The notes beneath the pieces are model-generated. The model made no database searches. It saw only the letters and a list, made by a program, of their open reading frames with translations, and was not told where the DNA came from. Position numbers and translations under genes: made by a program. From NCBI GenBank assembly GCA_029782095.1, contig JAKOVL010000124.1, forward strand, positions 1 to 50,580: a stretch of 50,580 nucleotides of DNA, written 5' to 3'. Source of the stretch: Bacillota bacterium. Its GTDB lineage: Bacteria; Bacillota; Dethiobacteria; DTU022. Positions 44,517-50,580 of this stretch are shown one piece after another (positions within the stretch are counted from its first letter, which is position 1; each line of letters opens with the position of its first letter).

Positions 44517-45284
44517 ATGGCTGCGCTGGAACAGATCATTGATTTTGAGGTGAATTTTCCCAGTGCCTTTGCTTTTGTAGCAGAAAGACCAGCTCTCAGG
44601 CTGTTTTATAACACCGACAATCCCCAGTCTCAAGACAGCAATCATGCAGTTTTTTTAAATCTGTCAGGGAATCTGGAAAAAGCTCTGGAAGATCTGATCC
44701 TGTTTTACCGGGTAAAAAGTCTTATTCCACGGGTCTATCCGTCTTACCAGCCGCAGGAGAGCGGCCAGCTTCTGCCGCTCTTGGCCAGGAGAGGCTTTGA
44801 AATTAAATATTCCCCCGATGCAATATATGTAAAAAAATTTCCTTCCCGTCTAGTTCCCGGTAAACCCCTTAAGGTAAAGCGGGTCAGGGCGATGGAGGAT
44901 GCCGTAAGGAACATTATCTGCAAATATGACGGCGGTGACTGGAATGCTGCCGTGTTAAGCAAACAGCTGCAATCAGAACAATTTCACCTGCTGGTGGGTT
45001 ATGCCGCCAATCAGCCGGTCTGCCTGGGGGCGCTGCGCCGGAGGGGCAACATTTTCCGGCTGGAAGAGGTTTTGACTGATCCTGATTACCGCGGCCGCGG
45101 CTATGGGCGGGCTTTGATCCAGGCCATTATGGATTATTGGCGGGAGCTGTCCCCGCAAAGCGGGCTTTACCTGTGGTCCTCCAACCCCACGGCCATCCGC
45201 ATTTACCGCGAAGCCGGCTTTATCGCGCTGCAGCCGGGGCTCAAGGCCTGGAACGCCTGTTATGCCCCGGTTAGAAAAGGATAG
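44517..45284 (+). CDS. GNAT-family N-acetyltransferase
   Basis: A 255-residue protein with an N-terminal half (about 1-120) lacking a recognised motif and a C-terminal GNAT domain (about 125-250). The acetyl-CoA motif A is VLTDPDYRGRGYGRALIQAIMDY (Rx2GxG/A type), and LWSSNPTAIRIYREAGF is motif B. The substrate is unknown. The start ATG 44517 has GGGGGG upstream. It ends 72 bases before a bidirectional terminator shared with rubrerythrin. Confidence 0.88.
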   Translation: MAALEQIIDFEVNFPSAFAFVAERPALRLFYNTDNPQSQDSNHAVFLNLSGNLEKALEDLILFYRVKSLIPRVYPSYQPQESGQLLPLLARRGFEIKYSPDAIYVKKFPSRLVPGKPLKVKRVRAMEDAVRNIICKYDGGDWNAAVLSKQLQSEQFHLLVGYAANQPVCLGALRRRGNIFRLEEVLTDPDYRGRGYGRALIQAIMDYWRELSPQSGLYLWSSNPTAIRIYREAGFIALQPGLKAWNACYAPVRKG

Positions 45285-45355
45285 GATAACAGATGGGCAA
45301 AGATTTTATAAGAATCGTCCTGGTGCTATCTTCAAAGGGCATTTGATAGACGAGC

Positions 45356-45394
45356 AAAAGGGGCCGCCCTCGCTGACGATGGGCCGCCCCTTTT
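45356..45394. terminator. Bidirectional terminator between GNAT and rubrerythrin genes
   Basis: AAAAGGGGCCGCCC (45356-45369) and GGGCCGCCCCTTTT (45381-45394) pair with one mismatch; both ends carry A/T runs. A related AAGGGGCCGCCC occurs in the terminator at 49100. Confidence 0.85.
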
Positions 45395-45401
45395 AAAATA
45401 T

Positions 45402-45974
45402 TTACCAGTTCTCGCCCAGGACTTCAAAATGAGCTTGGGGATGGTCGCAGGAGGGGCAGGTCTGGGGAGCTTCTTTGCCTTCATGCACATAACCGCAGTT
45501 GCGGCAAAGCCATTTGACCGGTGCGTCTTTCTTAAAAACCTTGCCGTTTTTCAAGTTTTCCAGCAAGGCCTGGAAACGACGCTCGTGCTGCTTTTCTGAA
45601 ACAGCAATAGCCTCAAAGATTTTGGCAATTTCTTCAAAGCCTTCTTCCCTGGCTACTTTGGCGAATTCAGGGTACATATCGGTCCACTCGAAGTTTTCTC
45701 CGCCTGCAGCGGCTGCCAGGTTTTCCGCGGTGGTGCCGATGACCCCGGCAGGGAAAGCGGCCTGGATTTCCACTTCGCCGCCCTGGAGAAGCTTGAACAG
45801 CCGCTTGGCGTGCTCCTTTTCGTGGTTTGCTGTTTCTTCAAAGATGGCGGAAATCTGGACATAACCTTCTTTTTTAGCCTGGCTGGCAAAGTAAGTATAA
45901 CGGTTTCTGGCCTGGGATTCCCCGGCAAAGGCGGTGAGGATGTTTTTCTCGGTTTTCGTTCCCTTCAAATTCAC
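45402..45974 (-). CDS. rbr: Rubrerythrin
   Basis: A 190-residue peroxide-reducing di-iron protein of anaerobes. The four-helix ferritin-like part (about 1-145) carries [26 protein letters not shown] and the second [14 protein letters not shown] ligand helix. A rubredoxin-like tail (about 153-190) has CRNC and CPSC binding one iron. The start is GTG 45974 with AAAGGGG upstream. It is divergent from perR and followed by superoxide reductase and a selenoprotein on the other side, forming a redox-stress island. A near-consensus promoter and a motif shared with perR predict PerR control. Confidence 0.95.
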   Translation of the reverse strand: MNLKGTKTEKNILTAFAGESQARNRYTYFASQAKKEGYVQISAIFEETANHEKEHAKRLFKLLQGGEVEIQAAFPAGVIGTTAENLAAAAGGENFEWTDMYPEFAKVAREEGFEEIAKIFEAIAVSEKQHERRFQALLENLKNGKVFKKDAPVKWLCRNCGYVHEGKEAPQTCPSCDHPQAHFEVLGENW

Positions 45975-46036
45975 TTTTTGTTACCCCTTTCTTTGTTTAA
46001 TTTCTTAGTTTAGGGAAATAGGACATTCCCGTAAAC

Positions 46037-46048
46037 TAATAATCGGAA
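46037..46048 (-). promoter_or_regulatory. Candidate PerR site in the rbr leader
   Basis: TTCCGATTATTA on the minus strand starts 15 bases after the rbr -10. The same 12-mer occurs in the same orientation and position relative to the perR -10. Confidence 0.55.
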
Positions 46049-46062
46049 TCAATCTTAGTTGT

Positions 46063-46091
46063 ATTATAGAACCAATCTTTATTGGTGTCAA
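46063..46091 (-). promoter_or_regulatory. Sigma-A promoter of rbr
   Basis: On the minus strand, TTGACA (46091-46086), 17 bases, TATAAT (46068-46063). This is a perfect consensus promoter and predicts strong expression unless repressed. Confidence 0.85.
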
Positions 46092-46140
46092 TACTTATTG
46101 TTTCAATTTTACTTGTCAAAAATAAGTAAGGCCAAGGGGA

Positions 46141-46169
46141 TTGACTGGGGGTTGGCGCGGAGGTATAAT
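46141..46169 (+). promoter_or_regulatory. Sigma-A promoter of perR
   Basis: TTGACT (46141-46146), 17 bases, TATAAT (46164-46169); 47 bases before the perR ATG. Confidence 0.85.
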
Positions 46170-46184
46170 TCATTTTAAGAGTAG

Positions 46185-46196
46185 TTCCGATTATTA
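46185..46196 (+). promoter_or_regulatory. Candidate PerR site in the perR leader
   Basis: TTCCGATTATTA starts 15-16 bases after the -10, at about +10 to +20. TAAGA precedes it at the same distance as in the rbr copy. It predicts autoregulation. Confidence 0.55.
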
Positions 46197-46216
46197 CTAG
46201 AGAGAAGGCAGCTCAA

Positions 46217-46618
46217 ATGATGGGTAAACCTAAATATAAAAGAAGCAGGCAAAGGGAAAGAATCCTCCATTTGCTGAGGGGAACGGACATCCATCCCACC
46301 GCAGTCTGGATTTATGATCAGCTCAAGCAAGAATTTCAAGATTTGAGCATGGGTACCGTTTACCGCAACCTCAATATTTTGGTCGAATTGGGATTGGTTG
46401 CTAAAATTGCTTGCGGCAGCACTTTTGACCGCTTCGACGGCAATGTTGAACCCCACTATCATTTTTTTTGCGAAAAGTGCGGTTCTGTTTTAGATCTTCC
46501 CCTGGAGGTGGATGAAAGTCTAAATCGCAAAGTGGAAGAGTTAACCAATTTCATGGTTCGGGGCCACACCATGGAGTTTTTGGGGTTGTGTGATAAGTGC
46601 TCTTCCAGGCAGCAGTAA
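46217..46618 (+). CDS. perR: PerR-type Fur-family peroxide regulator
   Basis: A 133-residue metal-dependent repressor. The N-terminal winged helix (about 1-80) includes HPTAVWIYDQLKQEF and SMGTVYRNLNIL. The metal-sensing part has FDRFDGN followed by HYHF, supplying the Asp and two His of the PerR regulatory site, and two CxxC pairs (CEKC and CDKC) for structural zinc. In PerR, iron-catalysed oxidation of a His by peroxide releases DNA. The gene lies between divergent rbr and co-directional superoxide reductase, its expected targets. The start is ATG 46217 (or the adjacent ATG 46220). Confidence 0.9.
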   Translation: MMGKPKYKRSRQRERILHLLRGTDIHPTAVWIYDQLKQEFQDLSMGTVYRNLNILVELGLVAKIACGSTFDRFDGNVEPHYHFFCEKCGSVLDLPLEVDESLNRKVEELTNFMVRGHTMEFLGLCDKCSSRQQ

Positions 46619-46703
46619 AGCAATCCCGCCTATCTGCACCTGAAGTTGCATTTGGAGGAGAGCATTTCTTATCATAAAAAATAATATAAGGGAGGAAAAA
46701 GGC

Positions 46704-47099
46704 ATGAGTACGCTGGGCGACTATCTACAAACTGCAGACTGGAAGGCGGAAAAGCATGTGCCTGTGATCGAGCTGAAAGGGCCGGTTCAAAAAGGAGAAC
46801 CGGTGGAGGTACGTGTCAGTGTAGGAGCGGAAATCCCCCATCCCCATACTACGGAGCACCATATCCGCTACATCAAGCTGTTTTATAAGCCTGAAGGAGA
46901 AAAATTTATCGTACACCTGGGCAGCTACTTCTTTGAAGCTCACGGCGAATCTGTGGCCGGGGCCAACCAGGGCAGCGCCAAATGTGAACCTATCGTTGCC
47001 ACCACTATAACCCTGGAAAAACCGGGGCAGCTTTTGGCGGTAAGCTATTGCAACATCCATGGCCTTTGGGAAAGTTCCAGGGAAGTAACACTGGGCTAG
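46704..47099 (+). CDS. Superoxide reductase (class II desulfoferrodoxin / neelaredoxin type)
   Basis: A 131-residue protein reducing superoxide to peroxide without making oxygen, typical of anaerobes. The iron-site ligands are visible: His18 in EKHVP, His46/His52 in HPHTTEHHI, and the Cys116 and His119 ligands in CNIHGLW. It lacks the N-terminal desulforedoxin domain of class I proteins. The start ATG 46704 has GGGAGG upstream. Located between perR and a selenoprotein gene, with a strong terminator after it, it is likely part of the peroxide/superoxide response that hands peroxide to rubrerythrin. Confidence 0.93.
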   Translation: MSTLGDYLQTADWKAEKHVPVIELKGPVQKGEPVEVRVSVGAEIPHPHTTEHHIRYIKLFYKPEGEKFIVHLGSYFFEAHGESVAGANQGSAKCEPIVATTITLEKPGQLLAVSYCNIHGLWESSREVTLG

Positions 47100-47109
47100 C
47101 AACCGTCTG

Positions 47110-47148
47110 GCGGGGGACAGCATCTTTCAGCCTGTCCCCCGCAGTTTT
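47110..47148 (+). terminator. Intrinsic terminator after superoxide reductase
   Basis: A perfect 11-bp stem GCGGGGGACAG (47110-47120) with CTGTCCCCCGC (47132-47142), an 11-base loop, then AGTTTTG. A second, tailless hairpin TCCGGCTT/AAGCCGGA lies near 47225-47244, just before the next gene. Confidence 0.85.
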
Positions 47149-47274
47149 GCCGGCCCCTGGGCGCGCAGTTAAATTCAACAGCCAAATTTTTTATATTTTT
47201 TTTGCATGAACTCTGGGAAAATTTCCGGCTTCAGGAAAGCCGGAGGCAGTCTGTTTAAACGGGAGGAATGAACA

Positions 47275-47622
47275 GTGCTTGATTTCTACTGCTTTCCGGC
47301 ATGAACCACCTGCCGTAAAGCGAAAGCGTGGCTTTCGGAGCGACAGGTGATATTTAATTACCGCAATATTGTCAAGGAGCCGCCTGCCGTGGACGAACTG
47401 TTTGCCCTGGCCGAGCGAGGCGGGATTAGTGTCACCGGGTTGATAAATCCCAGGAGCCAGGGGCTGAAGAAGTTGAAGGTGAACCTCGGCCGCCTTTCGG
47501 AGCGAGAAGCGGCGGAGCTGCTGTCCCGCAATCCAAAAGTAATGTACCGGCCGCTGCTAACAGACGGTAAACGGCTGGTCGTAGGATTTAATCCGGAGCA
47601 GATGGAAAAGCTGATCGAGTAA
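47275..47622 (+). CDS. ArsC/Spx-family selenoprotein with Sec (TGA) at position 10
   Basis: Read through one in-frame TGA (47302-47304), this is a 115-residue thioredoxin-fold protein of the ArsC/Spx/YffB family. It starts LDFYCFPA-Sec-TTCRKAKAWL, where the family normally has Cys-x-x-Cys and RKA. Then come NYRNIVKEPP, GLINPRSQGLKKL and NPKVMYRPLL-D as in ArsC-like reductases. GTG 47275 has GGGAGGA 7 bases upstream. A hairpin with a GU-containing loop lies 23 bases after the TGA, fitting a bacterial SECIS. Standard annotation would call only 47347-47622. The role is probably a thiol/selenol reductase; arsenate reduction is not proven. It lies in a redox-stress island. Confidence 0.85.
47305..47349 (+). 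promoter_or_regulatory. Bacterial SECIS element
   Basis: Directly after the TGA, CACCTG (47307-47312) pairs with CAGGTG (47344-47349). The upper stem CGAAAGC (47321-47327) pairs with GCTTTCG (47331-47337) around the loop GTG (47328-47330). The loop G and U lie 23-24 bases after the TGA, within the usual range for SelB-recognised hairpins, and the whole lies inside the coding sequence. Confidence 0.8.
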
Positions 47623-47672
47623 ATCGTGCCGGCCGCACCTTCAGCTGCGTCCGGCCAAAGGAGTTGGCTTTT

Positions 47673-48107
47673 GTGGCCCAATACTGGCTGTTGAAGACCG
47701 AGCCCGGCGATTATTCCTGGTCGGATTTGAAGCGGGACGGTGAAACGGAGTGGGACGGAGTGAGAGCCCCCGCTGCCCGGCGAAATCTTGCCGCCATGAA
47801 ACCGGGCGACCTGGTCCTGATTTATCATACCGGTTCGGAACGGGCTGTCAGGGGCGTGGCCATGGTAACCGGGCTGCCTTATCCCGACCCGGAGCAGCCA
47901 CAAGGCATCCTGGTCAATGTGGCCTGGAAGCGGGATTTGCCCCGGCCGGTAAGCCTTAAAAAGATTAAAGACAGCGGTTTGTTTCCGGACTGGGAGTTGG
48001 TGCGGCTGCCCCGCCTTTCAGTGGTGCCGGTCAGCGAGGCGCAGTGGCAAAAGGTGATGGAGTGGGGCGGGGCCAATGAGCGGCTGTCTCCGCAGAGCCG
48101 CCCATAA
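47673..48107 (+). CDS. EVE-domain protein
   Basis: A 144-residue single-domain protein. QYWLLKTEPGDYSWSDL, WDGVRAPAARRNLAAMKPGDLVLIYHTG and FPDWELVRLPRLSVVPVS are typical of EVE domains (PUA-like fold), which bind modified bases in RNA or DNA. GTG 47673 is chosen because AAAGGAG lies 9 bases upstream; TTG 47664 touches that site. It is probably co-transcribed with the selenoprotein (50 bases upstream). Confidence 0.9.
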   Translation: MAQYWLLKTEPGDYSWSDLKRDGETEWDGVRAPAARRNLAAMKPGDLVLIYHTGSERAVRGVAMVTGLPYPDPEQPQGILVNVAWKRDLPRPVSLKKIKDSGLFPDWELVRLPRLSVVPVSEAQWQKVMEWGGANERLSPQSRP

Positions 48108-48108
48108 A

Positions 48109-48398
48109 CCAAAAAAAAGGAGAGAATCAGTCTCTCCAACGGTCGATGTTATGGATAGCACATAAAAAAGTAAAGTAAAACTTTATTTCTGCAGCTAACA
48201 CCTCCTCAAGCTTTTACTCCAATGGCTTCAGCTGCTGGTCAAAACCAGGTGCATCACTCCTCCTCTAATCATTCTTAAACAAAAGTGGTTAATTTTAGAA
48301 GGCACAGTTTAAGCACAACCCATTGATCAAATAGTCTGACTTAGCCTCCATCTTATGTGCTTCAGCTGCTGCTGTCAACCGGTTTCAAACCGCGTTTA
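48109..48398 (-). ncRNA. Candidate minus-strand small transcript, possibly encoding short peptides
   Basis: A promoter (48405-48432) and a T-tailed terminator (48111-48137) on the minus strand bound about 290 bases with no normal gene. The 13-mer GCTTCAGCTGCTG (given on plus) occurs twice, at 48225-48237 and 48359-48371. Short readings exist: an 18-residue MEAKSDYLINGLCLNCAF at 48351-48295 (no clear ribosome site), and an AGGAGG-led ATG giving only MHLVLTSS. It matches no RNA family I recognise. Confidence 0.4.
48111..48137 (-). terminator. Minus-strand intrinsic terminator
   Basis: On the minus strand GGAGAGA and TCTCTCC form a 7-bp stem with a five-base loop, followed by eight T (48118-48111). 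No annotated minus-strand gene precedes it, which is why a small transcript is proposed. Confidence 0.75.
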
Positions 48399-48404
48399 AA
48401 TTAC

Positions 48405-48432
48405 ATTATATCTATCAAAATTATAGAGTTAA
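48405..48432 (-). promoter_or_regulatory. Candidate promoter of the minus-strand small transcript
   Basis: On the minus strand TTAACT (48432-48427), 16 bases, TATAAT (48410-48405). Confidence 0.45.
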
Positions 48433-48784
48433 GCGCGCCCATTAGCTTCGGTATTGAATAATTTGCAGTCCTTGCTTTTGACACCAGCTTAGCCTCCTGT
48501 TTTTCGAACATAAGTAATAATTATCTTGATAATTGGCAATTATTAAGCCGACCGCAAGGTTTTTCTTCGCCTCAAGCACAAAAATAGTGAAAAGCTTTTG
48601 AGATGGAAGCAATAATACTTTGATATTGCAATAACCATTGCTTATAACGCTGTTGCCCATAGTTTTGGACGGAATCTGGCCCGGGGATGCTTTAAACAAG
48701 GGTTAATATTTTCACATGGCCCCAGTTGCAGTAATAGTGATAATTCAGGCAATAAATCCCGTAGTTTTAATAGAGTTAATTAAG
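48433..48784. other. AT-rich intergenic stretch
   Basis: No supported gene. A 7-bp inverted repeat AATAATT/AATTATT lies at 48516-48544. A minus-strand reading at 48442-48699 starts with TTG, has no ribosome site and no family resemblance. Confidence 0.4.
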
Positions 48785-48793
48785 TGGTATAAT
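48785..48793 (+). promoter_or_regulatory. Extended -10 promoter of the YHS-domain gene
   Basis: TGGTATAAT, with TATAAT at 48788-48793 and a weak TTTTAA 17 bases upstream. It lies 55 bases before the ATG. Confidence 0.5.
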
Positions 48794-48847
48794 GCATCAG
48801 TCAAACATATTATTTTTTTCACAAAATTTAGCGGGAGGTTTCAGGCC

Positions 48848-49054
48848 ATGTATTATGATCCCGTCTGCAAGAAAGAGTTGCAGGCTGAAGATGTAAAAGC
48901 AAAAGGCACGTATGACCGTAAAACATATTACTTCTGTTCAGTGGATTGCCAGGAGCGCTTTTTCTCCGATCCCTTCTGCTACCTGGGGCCAACTCTGTGG
49001 GATCGTTTAAGCAAAATCTTTTCCAGCGTGTTTCGCCACGCTGAGTCACATTAA
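48848..49054 (+). CDS. YHS-domain small protein
   Basis: A 68-residue protein with a single YHS domain: DPVCKKEL, then KGTYDRKTYYFCSVDCQERF, with Cys residues placed to bind a metal. YHS domains occur alone or in copper ATPases and monooxygenases and are linked to heavy metals. ATG 48848 is chosen with GGGAGG 10 bases upstream; a longer reading from 48716 starts inside the promoter region. A terminator follows 45 bases after the stop. Confidence 0.8.
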   Translation: MYYDPVCKKELQAEDVKAKGTYDRKTYYFCSVDCQERFFSDPFCYLGPTLWDRLSKIFSSVFRHAESH

Positions 49055-49099
49055 GCCTCCAGTTAACCGCTTTACCACCTCTAAATACTATCTTTGAGC

Positions 49100-49142
49100 A
49101 AGGGGCCGCCCTGAAAGTATGTTTGGGACAGCCCTTTTTTTT
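49100..49142 (+). terminator. Intrinsic terminator after the YHS-domain gene
   Basis: AAGGG...CCC (49100-49111) pairs with GGG...CCCTT (49125-49136) with an internal loop, followed by eight T in all. Confidence 0.75.
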
Positions 49143-49219
49143 GCCTCCGCTGCTTAAACTAACTGGATTAAAAAAATTCTGCGTCAATGAAAAACTAAAT
49201 AAAAACTAGATCAAACTAA

Positions 49220-49234
49220 AAGTGTCTGACACTT
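49220..49234. repeat. Short perfect palindrome AAGTGTC-T-GACACTT
   Basis: A 7-1-7 dyad followed by GAATTTTTT, 100 bases before the ATP synthase gene. It may be an operator or a mobile-element scar. Confidence 0.4.
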
Positions 49235-49312
49235 GAATTTTTTGCGTCGGTGGGAAAAAGGGGAGCAGTTATGGTAAAATATATTAATAAATTCAGCCAG
49301 ATGCCGGGATAG

Positions 49313-50580
<1,268 letters not shown>

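Noticed and set aside
47347-47622. A short 91-residue ORF starting at GTG 47347
   Set aside because: It lacks the first part of the thioredoxin fold and has no ribosome site. Upstream in-frame sequence joined through TGA supplies both, so it is the back part of a selenoprotein, not a separate gene or a pseudogene.
48442-48699. An 85-residue minus-strand ORF
   Set aside because: It starts at TTG with no ribosome site, has no recognisable family pattern, and lies in AT-rich intergenic sequence.

Overview
The window reads as chromosomal DNA of a spore-forming, strictly anaerobic Gram-positive bacterium of the Clostridia side of Firmicutes. The evidence is a murI-gerM-rph-rdgB block like that of Bacillus/Clostridia, a perfect CIRCE element, strong Shine-Dalgarno sites with frequent TTG/GTG starts, oxygen-defence genes of anaerobes (rubrerythrin, PerR, superoxide reductase), lysine-fermentation aminomutase genes, and a selenocysteine codon with a SECIS hairpin. 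Coding density is high. No phage, CRISPR array or complete insertion sequence was seen. The species is not identified.

Layout. 1-8.2 kb: tail of an unknown gene, UPF0316 membrane protein, murI, a small zinc-ribbon/winged-helix gene, gerM, then lemA-htpX and an mreB-like gene lying inside the otherwise conserved block, then rph-rdgB, tRNA-Pro(TGG) and tRNA-Gly(TCC). 8.4-9 kb: hsp20 under a sigma-A promoter with CIRCE. 9.2-17 kb: an Ldh2-type dehydrogenase, a sodium/solute symporter, a convergent PucR regulator, and a P-loop protein with kamD and kamE (adenosylcobalamin/PLP lysine 5,6-aminomutase). 17-22.8 kb: EamA exporter, YhfC-type membrane protease, queG, a cupin, an unknown membrane-anchored protein and an AlkD-like protein.

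22.9-34.7 kb (minus strand) is the most unusual part. It is about 12 kb holding only four co-oriented genes: two paralogous secreted helical-repeat proteins (1496 and 734 aa), a 123-aa membrane protein, and a 1536-aa membrane-anchored protein with 14 InlB-B-type repeats. I recognise no described system with this composition. It looks like a cell-surface assembly whose function cannot be read from sequence.

35-45.3 kb: membrane-fused alpha/beta hydrolase, mtnA, a two-gene ABC exporter, serC, an orphan corrinoid protein, a DUF2726/zinc-ribbon protein and a GNAT. 45.4-48.1 kb: a redox-stress island (rbr, perR, superoxide reductase, and an ArsC/Spx-family selenoprotein whose in-frame TGA hides its first 24 codons from normal gene calling) followed by an EVE-domain gene. 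48.1-50.6 kb: a possible minus-strand small transcript, a YHS-domain protein, and the first 415 codons of an ATP synthase beta subunit that looks like the N-ATPase (Na+-pumping) type and opens its own operon.

Themes linking the genes: cobalamin enzymes (KamDE, QueG, the corrinoid protein), oxygen and peroxide defence, possible sodium coupling (symporter, N-ATPase), and cell-envelope functions.
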